In this document: in pieces, positions 49,915-63,557 of the stretch
Layout: every line of letters starts with the position of its first letter
How positions within the stretch are numbered: position 1 is the stretch's first letter
From: Diadema setosum
Taxonomy: Eukaryota; Echinodermata; Echinoidea; Diadematoida; Diadematidae
Reading direction: 5' to 3'
DNA: 64,000 nucleotides
Assembly (NCBI GenBank): GCA_033980235.1
Contig: CM067059.1
Span: 15,448,100 to 15,512,099, forward strand
Made by a program: the position numbers and the translations under genes
The notes under the pieces: generated by a model
Told to the model about the DNA's origin: nothing
What the model saw: only the letters and a program-made list of their open reading frames with translations
Database searches by the model: none

Positions 49915-50128
49915 TACTTTAAAACACAATATTTTTCGCGGCATGAAATTTTCGCAAATTGGAGCCGACACCCTTTCTCGCGGCATGAAATTTTCGTGAG
50001 TTGCCTCTAACATTCAATGCGTATAGTGTAGACAAGAACTTTCACATGCATTTTAATTTCATGAACCTTGGCTCTCGCGAAATTCGCGAAATTAAAATGC
50101 ATGTGAACATTCCTCGTTTTACAGTACT
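49915..50128. mobile_element. Palindromic MITE, third subfamily (GGCATGAAATTTTCG)
   Basis: Contains two direct copies of CGGCATGAAATTTTCG and ends TTTTACAGTACT. The sequence AACATTCAATGCGTATAGTG in the middle is shared in inverted order with a diverged copy at 58978-59148. Confidence 0.5.
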
Positions 50129-51469
50129 TGAAGTCATGAACTAGCACTGGGTTCTTGCACCAGGCTATGGAACGAATGCCAATACTTATCTACAATAATA
50201 ACTATATTTCAACATCATATCATACCTGCAACTCACATTTGTACAAAAATGTGTGTGGTCACTGTTAAAAATCAAACATCAAAATTGAACAAGGGGCATT
50301 GAGAACTGTGTGTATGGAATTATGACACTTACTCATCAGTCAAACCAAAGTTGTAAAGATGTGTGCTTTTGCCTAGGAACTCTTAAGAACTATAAATAAA
50401 GAGTTGATGTTTCATTCAAGTCGGGGAAAACACAGTTGAGGTTTTACTACAGCTACAGGCCATCTTTTACCACAAAAACTTGCAGAAATTTACCTTGTAA
50501 AGTGCTTCAAAAATGAAGAAACCATTGCTATTACTCTTGGTGGTAGTGTGTGCTGGGGAGGGATGTGTGTGGGGAGAGGTAGATGTAGGGAAGGACAGTA
50601 GAAGAGAAGGTATTGTAGAACACAGCCATTGTGATGGCACACTGATTAAATTGACTGTCCTTTCAAAATCTTGGTCCAAGGCCATTATGAATGGTGATGC
50701 ATCAGCAGGCACTGACAATTTCATTTTCTTTCCTGAAAGGAAAACATGCCTTTTTTCCCCCCTCCACGCAACATTAGCTAGAGAGAGGATAGAAATACAT
50801 GTTGCTACTCAAATCCACATAATAAAAAGGAAATGATAATCAGCGGAGAGAAAATTAACATAATAAACTAATGGAAGGCCACACAATGTAATCAACTAAT
50901 CAAGGCCGAACACAGTGACAGAAACAGAACATCATACAAGAGTATGCTTGAATGATATGCAATGTCTGTTTCTTTTTCTTTATCCTCTGCATACATGAAT
51001 CTCTATAGGCGCGGTCAGACTGGCAAAAGATCGAGAAGTTTAAGATCGCGAAGTTTGGGCCATTGGTACGCGTGCAAGCAAGAATGCGCCGTCCGATGGC
51101 TAGTGATTGTGACGTAACAATGCACATCTGTACATGACAATGGCCTCGCGCTTCGGAGGCACCACCCGCAAACAGATCGAGAAGTTTCGCGGGAAGTTTG
51201 CGGTCACACTGGCAAAACTTCCTGAACTTCCAGGGGGGGCTCAGAAATGTTCAAATCCCCATTTTTCTTTAGAGTTGGATATCAGATTTGGAATAATTTG
51301 ATCAGTAACGACAAAATCCCATAACAGTTAAAGATTTGGGTATTTTTGTGTTTGCTAATTAAATTTCTCACAAATCCCAGTGTGAATGCACACATGGTAA
51401 TATCCTGATATCTGTCACCACTCGATTCACTGCCATTCATATTGTAATCGTCGGTGAGTGCTGTCTATC

Positions 51470-52650
51470 TCCATTGACTCAATACACAACGAAGGCACAT
51501 ACACCGAAGAGGTAATAGACACGATTTAGCTATTCATAATCTTGTCCCTACATAGTTCTTCGTTTCTTTCTTTTTTATTGAAAATTTGCCACACATACCA
51601 CCAAAAGAGTGCATCAGATTTTTTTAATTTCGGTCCTAAAACTGCAGAAGCTTCCTTACTTGTAAGTAGGTATATGCAACACAAGAGGTGACATCTACCA
51701 TGATTTAGCCATTCACACTGGCCTTGAATATTCGTTTTCTTACTAATCTTTAATTCAAAATATGGCAAATGGTCCATCCAATGAGTGTGAATTTTGATTC
51801 CAAAACTGCAGAAGCTCCATTGTGTGGGTATATCCCCATCCCAATCCCCCCCCCCAAAAAAAAAAGCTCAGTTCATCTCAATAGACTTCAATAGCATACA
51901 GTGAAGATGCACATGCAGAGCAAGAGGAAAAAGATACTGTACCATGATTTAGCCACTCACACTGTCCTTGACTTTATATTTCTTACTAATTTTGATTGAA
52001 AATATGCCAAATAGTCCAACAAACATGTGCATCAGATCACTGAATTTCAATTCTAAAAATGCAAAAGCTCCCTACCACACACTCCCCCACTCAGTCATTG
52101 CATTCCCTCACTTGCATGTTGCCAAGGAATATTGAACATAATTCTTGCCCTTCCCCCCAACCCGGAAAAATTGAAGTGTATTGGCCATGCTTTGGGACAT
52201 TGGGTAGAATCACGTGACAACTGTTTGGTGCCCTGGAGGATTAATTAGGGAAAAATTGAGGACAAAATATGTGTGATTAGGTATATGAATTCACATGTTG
52301 CACACCCCCAATCAACACACACAAAATTGGTACTCGCACACCTACAGATGTAACTAAATATGCAAAAGCTCCCTCCGCACCTTTCTCCCGCTAGCTGGGT
52401 CTCTGCACTCCCTTACTTTTGTATTGTCTGGAATATTGCACATAGTCTTGCCCCCCTCCCAAGAAAATGTATGTGCATACGGCCATGTTTGGGGACATGG
52501 TGTGATCAAGACCCTACCAGCCGCAGAATCACGTGATATCTATTTGGTGCCCTGGAGGACTAATTAGGCAAAGATTGAGGACACAACATTATGTATAATT
52601 ACATGAAATCACACATCACACCCGCAATCTGCACACACATAATCAGTACC
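51470..52650. repeat. Two sets of diverged tandem duplications in an ITPK intron
   Basis: At 51520-52075 units of about 200 bp share GATTTAGCCATTCACACTG, then AAAACTGCAGAAGCTCC. At 52130-52650 a unit of about 310 bp repeats once, sharing AATCACGTGA, TTTGGTGCCCTGGAGGA and TAATTAGG blocks. No coding sequence was recognised. Confidence 0.55.
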
Positions 52651-53349
52651 CTGCAGACTCTCAGATGTAACTGCATCCTCACACAAAGATATACAGATAC
52701 ACAACAACCACAAATTTAATATACAGCCTCATTTGGCTTTATCTACCTCAGCTTTGTCCCTGTCCACTTTCATGTTTTTTTGTTTGTTTGCTTGTTTGTT
52801 TTTTCAACCGCAATGTTCCTGTCTGGTCAGTGTAAATGTCCAATTAGCTGTAATTACTAGTACTGGTCACGTTCACATCATAAGATTTTTGTGGCACGCA
52901 ACACACATGGTTCTGCATATGCCTATTGAAAAATCACAGACCATGGCCGAGAAGGTCTATGCAGTAACAATCCTCTCATCCCAATTTTGCCATGTTTTAT
53001 TTTCCTAAACACCATCCATCCTATCAAATTGAATGGAAAACCCATATTTTGCATAGAAATTCAATGCCAATATCATATCTACATCTGTTGAAAAATAGCA
53101 TTCCTGTAGGCATTTCTCTAATTTAGTCCACAATATCAAACACCTTGTAGAATTCAATTTTCAAATTCTTCAGATTCAAAACTGATAAATGATAGACTAC
53201 CATGCTCTAAAGCAATGGGCAATTGAACAGAAAGTGTAATCTCACTACATTAAACCCACATCCCCCCCCCCTCGAAAAAAAAAAAAAAAAGGAAAAATGG
53301 TAAAAACAGGAAGAAATTTTGGACAATTATTGATAAAGATAAAGGATAC

Positions 53350-53490
53350 TTTCTGAATTTCTCTCAACTTCTCCCTTGTATTCTGGAATGTATGGTCTTA
53401 GGACATCGGACATCAGTGTGTTCAGTGCCGTCTGTTCCTTTTGGCAGTATTTCTTGAGAATCGTGCCATATTCACCCGCCTTGAAGTTAC
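53350..53490 (-). CDS. ITPKA: Inositol-trisphosphate 3-kinase exon, N-lobe of catalytic domain
   Basis: A 141-bp exon encoding GNFKAGEYGTILKKYC, KEQTALNTLM, DVLRPYIPEYKGEVERNSE, matching the start of the IP3 3-kinase catalytic domain (GxFKxxxxGxILKK and LRPFVPxYxG). The acceptor is ACCATTGCAG and the donor GAAA/GTATCC; it enters and leaves in phase 1. The family predicts an upstream exon ending in a WxQLxGH block and a calmodulin-binding segment. I scanned 53.5-64 kb by eye and did not find them, so the gene probably begins beyond the window. Confidence 0.94.
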
Positions 53491-54309
53491 CTGCAATGGT
53501 GGAATACAAAGACAATACTGAAGTCAGCAAAGAACATACAACACAAATAGACATTAATAGTTATAGGTAGTAGATTTTCTATTGTTTGTTTTCATTCCAA
53601 GAATCCTTGTTTTTCTTTCTTCCTGTTCCTTTTCTTTTCTTTTTTTGTCTGTGCAAAGGCATGTTAACCCATTCAGTATGGGAACCTGGTGGACTGTGTA
53701 TAGTAAAGTCTATTGGCATTTCAGAATCCAGTATGGAATGGGTTAATGAAATTTTTGTTTGGCTTTTTTTTTTTTTTTTTTGTTCAACCAAACAAGGCAG
53801 CATTCAGGAAATTACACCAAGAAACAGCATGATCATGTTAGCTGTAGGTCTAGCATATCTGGTATAGCATTAAAAGCTTTGATGTGATCTTCTCACAACT
53901 GGAGCTACAGCCAATTCTCTTCCCACCTCCCTGGCCAAACAGCATGCGTGTATCAACTACTTCTGGTAATTATCCCAGTCATCAAGGGCATCCCAGGAGC
54001 AGCAAGTATTACAATCTGGCCTTATCCCAGAAAAATTCCACCTTAGTCATTGTGAAAACATGCATTTCTGCCTCTGAAAATGGCAATTTAGACCTCCACT
54101 TATCCGGTTGTGTTGCTTCAGGGTGAGATTTAGTAGCATCCTACAAATCCACTTGCAACACTCAATGTAATGCTCTTGTGGATCAAGGGATAAAACAGAG
54201 AAATTGCTGTGTCCCACTGCTTCCATACAACATACAATATGAAAGTTTCTCACTATCACTGATTCCTTGTTTTTCTTTCTTACCCTGTTTCCTTTCATTT
54301 TCATTATTT

Positions 54310-54560
54310 ATTTATTTATTCATCTATTCATTTACTTATTCACTAATTCATTTATTCATCTTTTTTTTGTTGTTGCAATTACGATTATTTAGATTAGTCC
54401 TGAAGGCACTAGACTGACAGTCCAGTTCATTTATTCATCTATTTATTTACTTATTTATTCATCTATTACTGTTGTTTGTTTGTTTGGGCTTTTTTGTGTG
54501 CAAATGCCATTATTTAGATTAGTCCTGAAGCCACTAGAATGACAGTCCAGTTCAGTTTCA
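54310..54560. repeat. Tandem duplication with ATTTATTCATC-rich unit
   Basis: The block TTATTTAGATTAGTCCTGAA, followed by CACTAGA and TGACAGTCCAGTTCA, occurs twice about 120 bases apart. Each copy follows an (ATTT/ATTC)n tract. Confidence 0.75.
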
Positions 54561-55626
54561 TTTTTGTTAAAATGCTTCTAGGAATAATCCTTGACATAAG
54601 GCCATGGACCCTAGTTTCAATGTGCTTGAAATCCCTTTCAATTATGTAGTTGTATTTAGTGAGACTGAATTCTTGAGACATGAATAACAATTACATATTC
54701 AATGTGTGTTGTGCTTTCAGAGGTATCAAATGTCTAAAAAAATTGTTAGAGAACTTGCAGACAAGATATGTACCACAAGTGTGTCTATGTCATCATAAGG
54801 ATATTTCTTCAAGTATTATGACGTAGGATAGAAAAAATGAAGAATTTAAATATAATACATACAAATTATATACACATATGTACAAACTTGAGAGAGAAAG
54901 AGAGAGAGGGTGAGTGCAAGTAAAAGACAGACAAGTGGGCAATAAGAGTAAATGTTATAGCCAGCCATCTATGTAAAAAAAAAAAGAACAGAAAAACCCC
55001 ATCTGAACCCAGCCTTAAGTACTAAACCAATCACTTTAATGACGGCAATCATGAAATGGCTTCCCCCTTCAAAAAAACCTGATTAAAGTGGATCCTTTGT
55101 CGGCAGGGTGATTACCAAACCAATTCCCTCTGATTAAAAGCTAAATAGGTAGTAGTGAGTGTATTAAAATTCATGGGGAAAACTCTAATCAACTTTCTAA
55201 AAAGAGTTTGTGTGTATTACATAACAAAGCATATCACCAACACATGCAAGAACGTTTTTGTTGGAAAGAAAGGGGTGAAGGGGGGGGGGGGGGGGGAGAG
55301 AAAGAAAGAAAGAAAAAACTCTTAAAGTTGCACATCATTTGTCAAACAAATCTCTCTCAAACTAGCTAGCCAGAGAGCCAGGAGACAGTATTTGTTTATT
55401 TGTTTGTTTGTTTGTTTGCATATTGTCCAGCCTGTGCAGTTTGGGTTTTTGTCACGTGAAACAGAACGTGACATTGCTTATTCTGAGTTTAGTAACCTGT
55501 GATGATGGGCATTTTTATCTGATTAAGGAGCATATATGCAAAAATCATACCTCTTTTTTTTTGACAGGGGTCCATTTCTTTTGCCACACTCTTTCTTTCT
55601 TTGTGTTGCTAGGAATGTGATGTTAA

Positions 55627-56186
55627 AGGACAAGTTCACCTTCATATACATGTGAATTGAGTTAATGTAGCAATATTAGTAGAACACGTCAGTGCAAGTT
55701 TGGGGGAAATCGGACAATCCGTTCAAAAGTTATGAATTTTTGAAGTATCTGCACAGTGACTGCTGGATGAGAAGACTACTACAGTGTATGATGTCACATG
55801 CGTACAACACTATAAGGAAAATATAAAGAGAATTTCACAAAATTCTGCTTTTTGAAAAAAGTACACATTTCCTCAACTCGTCACTGACGTATATTAAGGG
55901 TAATATTATTCCCCCTTGCCTTCTGAAAGAGGAAAGTCAAGTGTTCTTTTATTATGCAAGAAAAATGCAAAAAAGTTGAATTTTCTTTATATTTTCTTTA
56001 TATCGGTGTATACATGTGACATCACAAACTGTAGTAGTCTTCTCATCCAGCAGTGACCGAGCAAAAACTTTAAAAATTCATAACTCTTAAACGGATTGTC
56101 CGATTTTCCTCAAACTTTTGCTGATGTGTTCTATTAATATTGCTGCATTCATTCAATCCACATGTCTATGAAGGTGAACTTGTCCT
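55627..56186. mobile_element. TTAA-flanked 560-bp palindromic MITE, second TTAA family
   Basis: TTAA at 55623-55626 and 56187-56190, with TIRs AGGACAAGTTCACCTTCATA and TATGAAGGTGAACTTGTCCT. Further inverted blocks (GGATGAGAAGACTACTACAG against GTAGTAGTCTTCTCATCC) make most of the element a foldback. Confidence 0.85.
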
Positions 56187-56635
56187 TTAAAGAATGTGAG
56201 GCCACTAATCCTTGCTTACAAAATGTAGGGACTAGACATGTATTACACTTGGCATATCAAGGACAGAGGAGGTGTGTCCTTATCAGCGGGCTATCACAAC
56301 AACCGCATTCACACACAGGAGTTAATTGTGTGTGTGTTGTTGTTGTTGTTGTTGTGTGTGTGTGCTCTTTACACACACACCTACCTTTTGTTTTTTTTCA
56401 ATCTTTTCTTTTTCATATGAAAATGATATACAAATTAGTTAATGGCAAAATAATACAAATTTCATTATGACAACATAAACTCCACATTGTCAATATTATG
56501 AATGAAAAAGAAAGAATTTTGTATAAAAAAAAAAAAAAGGATAAAGAAAAGGCAAACACATCAAACAGAAGGGAACAAGGCAACCTCCCCCCCCCCCCCC
56601 CCCACCCAAACCCATGTACGGTGAACCTGCTCACA

Positions 56636-56773
<138 letters not shown>

Positions 56774-57084
56774 AGCTTCGACTATAATTACCTTTACATC
56801 CGAAACCAAACCCTGACTTTTCCCAGTTCCTTGTGCAAAATTGAAATTACCACCCTTTTGCAGAACACACCAAAACATTTTATTTTTGTGCTGAATGAAA
56901 AAATATCTTCATTAAAAAAAAAAAAAAAAATCTCCTCTATAGATAATGATTGTAAATACAAGTACTTCACAGGACACAACACATCCTTCTGCACATGAAA
57001 AAGGGACACATTTTGCTATTTTGAGGGAGGACCCCTTGATCATTATCTGACAATAATGGGACTTCAAATTAAAGGTCTTTGCAA

Positions 57085-57285
57085 AGTTGGTCTATTGCAA
57101 CTGATTGACACATTGCCCTTCATCGATGTAAATAAACACCAATTATTCAGTGTTTTTAGTAGTAGCCATGATAAATAATTACGGGCCATACATACTGGGT
57201 ATGATAAAAACTCATGGCTGCTACTCAAAACACTCAGTAATTAGTGAGTATTTTGCATTGATGAAGGGCAATTAGTCACCCAATA
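57085..57285. mobile_element. Second copy of the 33274-type foldback, without the B box
   Basis: Shares TTGCAACTGATTGACACATT, then TAGTAGCCATGATAAATAAT, and the inverse CATGGCTGCTACTCAAAAC. The central tRNA-like part is shortened and lost. Confidence 0.65.
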
Positions 57286-58086
57286 ATAGAACTTCCTGTA
57301 GGGTATAATGAAATATTTTTCACATATTTTTGTCTCTGTACAAATATATAGAAACAGGAATTTCTGTCTTCTGTTCATGTCTTTTTCAACATATCTTAAG
57401 GTCATTTCACTCCTGCAAAGAAAACAGTGCCATAAATACTCATTGCTCTCACTGTTCCTTGTAGGAGACCAAAGTAGACTTCAAATTAAAAAAAAAAAGA
57501 AAGAAAAAGAAGAAAATGGTTTAAGTTGTATACCTGCCCTGAGGTTTTATTGAGTCATCATTATTTGGGACATATATTCCAAAAGTGTATTGCCTAGGAA
57601 AAATGTTGATTCCATAGAAGAACGAAAATGAAATGGACATTTGGATGACTGATGGATGATGAGATGGGGGGGGGGGGCGAGAAGAGATGATCACATGACT
57701 CATGTGGGAGCAAAAGAAGACAAAGATGTGGAGGCATGCTGGTTTGCCAAAGCAGGTTATGGTGATGTTTCCCCTCCAAGGGGGAATCAAAGCAAGAGAC
57801 ACTGAAATGTGTATACATGGAAGTCAAAAAATTTGCCTACAGGGATATAATCACTTTTCCTATTTAAAGAAGTAATAAATGTATAAATAAAACAGACGTA
57901 AGAGGGGACAGCACTTCCTTGCCATAGTGACTGATATACACACAGCCCTATCAACCCTTCACTTTATGTGGTACTTATATCTGATGGTGTTCAGCTCTCC
58001 TTTGGGGCCTCTGCTTCCTCAAAGTGATAGGCGACTCCTGGTCAACTCATTTGCCCCATTTCTGAATGAACTACACTATGAAGTTA

Positions 58087-58318
58087 CTGTATACGCCATA
58101 TATTTAGCGAGTCTACATTTTTGAGAATCGGGACTTCCTGATGATTTCGCGAGTGGTTAAATTGTGGAGCATAGTAACGAACGGAAAAATGTATATGTGC
58201 ATGTGACATTCATATCGGGATCAAAGTCAGTATTTTTGTGTGTCTTTAAATTCGCGAATAGTAACTGACTCATGAAATTCACGAAAATAAAAACCTCATG
58301 AAATATTTGTCATATAAA
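58087..58318. mobile_element. TTCGCG-type palindromic MITE, third copy
   Basis: Starts TGTATACGCCATATATTTAG and ends in a GAAAATAAAAACCTCATG stretch. Closely similar in layout to the 3375 copy. Confidence 0.5.
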
Positions 58319-58977
58319 GCTAGCCTTATAGTCCTTGCATCACTAAGAGTTTGGTTTTTGAACCAGGGAAATGATTTGATTTCATACAGTTTTACTGTTT
58401 CGCATGAAGAAGTGTTCAGTATTTTGCAGGGTTCTATTTCTTTGGAGAACTTGACCACTCTACATAGCACGCATTACACTGCCTATATAATCATACTTTT
58501 GGTATTTGTTATTCTCCAGGTCCGGATTGTTACTATATACCAGTGAGCATACAATGTACACATCTATAAGTAACCGCGTTTACTTTGATCTTTTGATATT
58601 GACTCTGAGGACAGAGTCTGCCTTGCACAAAAGCAGGGAAAGCTCATAAATCGGCAAGATATATTAAGTCAATGCCTGCATGGTTTACAGCAAAGGCAGT
58701 TATTTCTAATTTACAAATCATCACTGGTAAATGATTCAAAGAAATGTGTATTCACCAAAGATTGAATTGAAGACTTGCATGGAGAAGATACCTCAATAAT
58801 AGCTAAAAGGTCATGAAAAACGGCTGAAATGACTGGAATGTTCTTCAGTATTACGAAGGAATACCATGGGGAAATAAATCCATAGCAAATATAGGGATGA
58901 GATTAAAACTTAAATTCTGCCTTTGCAACACTGATGCTGCTTACTATTTTGCTGAATAAATTAAGATTTCACAAATT

Positions 58978-59148
58978 ACTATAAAACCACATATTTTACA
59001 AGCATGAAATTTTTGTAAATTTTAAAAGGAGCTAGGATTCGTAAAACTAAAATGCAGGCAAAAGTGTTTGTCTACACAAGGCATTGAATGTCAGTGGCGA
59101 TTCATAAAAAGGCCACATGCCTCAACTATTTCTGGTTTTACAGTATGT
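58978..59148. mobile_element. Palindromic MITE, third subfamily, diverged copy
   Basis: Has ACAAGCATGAAATTTTTGTA near the left end, CAAGGCATTGAATGTCAG in the middle and TTTCTGGTTTTACAGTA at the right end, resembling 49915-50128. Confidence 0.4.
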
Positions 59149-60634
59149 AACTGAGGTTCCTTTCAAAAGTCAGATGATCAATGTTTTCGTTGCACATATT
59201 ACAAAGTTATGTTAAACAATGTTAAGAAAGACTGAGTGGAGTGAGCAACTTCTCCACTAAGATCAGTTTGTTCATCACATTCCATGCCATGTGAAACATT
59301 ACTTATACTGTCGCAGACGGAATAGATTACTTTGTGAAATGCACATTCGTATGCATACACAGAATAGACAAATCTTTAGAACCTGAAAATGGTTCTCTGG
59401 AGGCAAATGTGAACAAGTGCCGACTACATTTTGATGTAGCGTGGGGCAAAAAAAGAAGAAGAAGAGATTGTTAATGTGCTCACAAATTTAAGGATGTTTT
59501 TAATCATCAGAATTAATCACTGTATCTTGAGTAACTGAAGAAAATGTTACATCAGTAGTGATCGACTGTAGATGTATCTTACATCGTAGGATTAACAAGA
59601 AACAACAACCAAACGCTGAGATTATGACAAAAGTAGCTGTTTTTCTCACGTCACACCTAAAAATGTCAAAAAGTAATCTGCATAGTGAACAAGTTGCTAT
59701 ATATATATATACACACACACACACACTTGTGAAAGTCTTAGAAACTTCCTCAGGAATACAGATAACGAGGTCAAAAATTGCCAAGCACAGGGATTGGTTG
59801 GTTTGACTCTAAAATCAAATGCCTCAAAGACGCAGCTTAAATGTGAGTGACAAAAATAAAGCGGAATTGTTTAAGGGCAAATTGTCCTTATGCTTTATTT
59901 TCATGTTCAGAGTCAGCAGTCCAGCAAAAGTTTGACATTTTGTTTAAAAAAGGACAAACGATTAGATCATGTATCACATTTCTCTAACCTGTCTATCTCT
60001 CTCTCTCTCTTTTTCTTTTTTCTCTAGAAGTTGTTGCAAAAGGTCTTAACCCCAAAAATAGAGCGATTGCATGAGGAAAAGGTGGTCGTGGGAGATTGGC
60101 TGTATCTTGAGGCATCTGGTTGCCATGGACACAGGAAGAGACAGGAAACTTTGGATTAATGCTGTTTTCATACCGCAAGAGCAGCCGGGAGTGAGTCGTG
60201 CGGCCAAATGTCACTCTTTCTCAAGTGGGGACAGATTAACTGAGGGCCTGAACTTCACAGAGGATACCCTTTGATACTTCTCCTTTACCATATAGGGGGG
60301 AAAAATTAGATTATACACTATATTAAAATAAAACACAAGTCTTCACATCACAACCTTTAGCAGGACAGACTGAAAAACATTTGAGAAAACTCTGTCAAGC
60401 AAAAGGATGATTTAAGAGGCATATCCTTAGCCCACTTGTGAGTAGGCTGGTGACATGAATGCATCAAGCTCTGTGAGGGCAGGTGGTTTCAATAGTCCTT
60501 TTTAGAATCTTTGGTGGTCGAACGATTAATTTCAAGTATACTCGATCATAGTGTTCCACTTAGAGGAAGAAGGAAAGCATGGAAGATGATGACCTTACAG
60601 GCAAAAGTATTTACAAGTAAAGGTGTGTGGGTGT

Positions 60635-60670
<36 letters not shown>

Positions 60671-60922
60671 ATGCATGAGAACTTTAATTCTAATGTATTC
60701 TGTGTCTGTATAAATTGTTCAGTGTGCGTGTGTGTTTGTGTATTCGTACATCAGCTCCTGTCCACTGATTTCCTACTATGAGATATATTCAAGTTCAAGT
60801 TACAGCTGATTTCAATGCCCAGATTCACTTTGATGAGTGTGGCATGCATATGATGTGATTTACATTTAGAAGCAGTACTCAAGTTGAACAAAATATCAGT
60901 CTTCCCTTAACTTGATGCAACT

Positions 60923-61148
60923 ACTGTATACGCTGTTATTTTTGCGTACAGATATTTTCGCGAATGACGAGGCCATAGACATTTTCGCGAGATGTTGTTT
61001 TCGCGAATTGACGCTGATGCTTACATTAATGCACTATTAACAGGGCGCACGGAGACATTTTCGCGTGTTGTTAAATTTGCAATCCAAATGTGATTCGCAA
61101 AATGTGCGAAAATTAAACCCTCGCGAAAATGACAGCTTATACATTATC
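60923..61148. mobile_element. TTCGCG-type palindromic MITE, best-preserved copy
   Basis: Starts CTGTATACGCTGTTATTTTT and ends CGCGAAAATGACAGCTTATA. At least five TTTCGCG/CGCGAAA blocks lie between, in both orientations. Confidence 0.65.
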
Positions 61149-63174
61149 AGGTTCAGCATTTCTGTTTTAATTCTACTTTCCTAACATATCCAAGAAAAAC
61201 TGCTTTATTTGGAGCAGAAGAGCCATAAACAGGGACCTGCAAAATAAGCCTTAGCTTTCAAACTGTACACTTTTAAAAAGCAATCCATCACAACTCACAA
61301 CTAAGAGGACTACCACTAATCTAGGATGTTTTTCCCCTCCTGTATTACCTTTTAGCTGTGATACAATTATGAAAAAGAAAATCAGTGACTCGTGACTCTA
61401 AGAAGGAAAGCAGTTCTTAGTAGATATTGTATGCTGAGATGCAAATGGACTTTTTTAGGGGAGGGAGAAAGAAACATCAAATATGAACAGCCAAACAATC
61501 CAATTCTATAATATTCTGATACACATAGGGTTCCCCCAATTATTGAGCCAATAATGGCTTGCCTTTTCCCATCCCCCCCCCCCAAAAAAAGAAGAATCAC
61601 AAATTCTCCACAGGCCAACTGGGCCAGTTACTAAAGTTGTTTTATCCTGTGCGTCAGAGGTCCCAGATGTGGACAATCCATCTGTGGCAGTTGTTGTTGC
61701 TTCTTCTTTTTTTTGTGTGTGAGTCTGTGCACCACGTCACTTATGATGTCAAGGAATGGCAAGAAACTAAAGCAGCATGTGAGCTGGGGACTGGGAGTGA
61801 TCAGAGCGTGATCTACTTCTCAGCGCAAACTTAAACTGCCAAAGAAAGCTGCATGACGCACTTTGATCTAGGGTGTCTTTAAAAAGTACAAGAAATCCCC
61901 ACATGTCATATTTTTAGTAATTCACAGATGAGTACAGATAGAAAGTGAAGTGATGGAAATTAATTTGCTCCTGCTACTGGCATTGCATCATTACCAAGAA
62001 AGATGTTCATTTGTCTTCTCTCTATGTCTTTCTATCACCGTTTCTGGTTCACAATGCACGTCATATCCCTCATTAATGAAATCCTGTTTAATAGTGATTG
62101 GTCTACATAGTATCATGCGACCAAACGTAACAATACTACGATGATGGAAACAGAGTACAAACGGAGGAAAGTGTTCTTAAACATGATGACATTCATGGTA
62201 ATACTACAAATCGTCCGCATTCATCCGAACTGTCGTATATCCCGATTTTCCGTCAAATCTTTGATTTTGAAATTTTCAGTCATTTCGATTCTGGACATTC
62301 CATTATACATATTGTGAAATTTTTAGTTTCTAATTTGATGAAATTTGTTCTTAATATCTTGCATAATTCCTAACAACACAATTTGAGGAAAATATCACAC
62401 ATTAGAGTAAGAATTAAAGTTTGACGTGTTACAACAATAGTTGGAATGAAATTTTGGTCGAAAAAACAAGTCAACTTTAAACGTGATTGTCTCAAAATAT
62501 CACTCTAACACGAAAGTTGTATATAATACGACGGTTCGGATGACCACTGATGAAATATTGCTACACATATGATATCCATCAATGTTTTTTAAATCAATGT
62601 GTGTGTAAAGTGGAATCTGTATCGGCCTCACAGACAAATATCTAAATTATGTCTACTACAGTACCCTGATTGTCTGAACAGCAATATGTACTTTTACTTC
62701 TTTTTTTTTCTAAATATTTGTCTAAAGAAAATTACAAAGAAATATATCACACTGTTCGGAGCCATAAGTGAAACTATTAAATCTATTGTGACAAAAACTG
62801 CACCATTTTATTTGGGACTATGCCCCTCAGAAAAAAAAAAACAAAAACAAACAAAACACCATTATTCCTGCCATCTTGGATTTCAACCAGAGCCACTCAA
62901 TGCATAGTATATTTGATCATTATGTAATGAAGACAGGGCAGGGGGGGGGGGGGAACACCATATCTTGGTGTTTCTCTGTGTTGCATGTAATGGCATTAGT
63001 GCCTCCTCTACTTTGAACACTATTATGTAGAATTAAAGCAAAAATGGTAATCATAACAAACCTGCCACTAATAGGAGATGTCATGAATTAAAGATTTATG
63101 ATTTCAAAAAATCAAATACAGATATTCGCTTGGTAGGTCTCTAGAGTCTACAAGTAATCACTCCTTACATTTAA

Positions 63175-63557
63175 AGGGACTGTACAGTACTGGTTGAGGT
63201 GGGGATTCATGTTTTGAACATTCCTAAGTGAGATAATGAAAAGCCTCTCATGAAATATGAAAGAGCATGTAATTTTAAGAAGGATTCAACATTTATTTTA
63301 TGAAAATTGGTTTTCAAATGGCTGAGATATCAAAAAAAGTGCTAATAATGAAAGGCGACATGCCACAACTTTATTAGGATCTCTTTGTTTCACCTTGTTT
63401 TTGGATATCTCAGCCATTTCAAAACCGATTTTCATCGAATAAACTTTTGATACCCCTTAGAACTGCATGCTCTTTGACATCTCATAGAGTGGTTTCTGAA
63501 TATCTCGCAAAACGTTAAAAGCTAAATCCTTACCTCGACCAGAACTGTACACACCCT
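63175..63557. mobile_element. TTAA-flanked palindromic MITE, copy 2
   Basis: Flanked by TTAA on both sides, with ends AGGGACTGTACAGTACTGGT and GAACTGTACACACCCT. Inverted blocks (TATTTTATGAAAATTGGTTT against AAACCGATTTTCATCGAATA) fold the element on itself. It is better preserved than copy 1. Confidence 0.8.

Noticed and set aside
59993..60274. Overlapping open frames on both strands near 60.1 kb as a possible missing ITPK exon
   Set aside because: Neither translation shows the WSPF or WxQLxGH blocks expected there, and there is no fitting donor phase.
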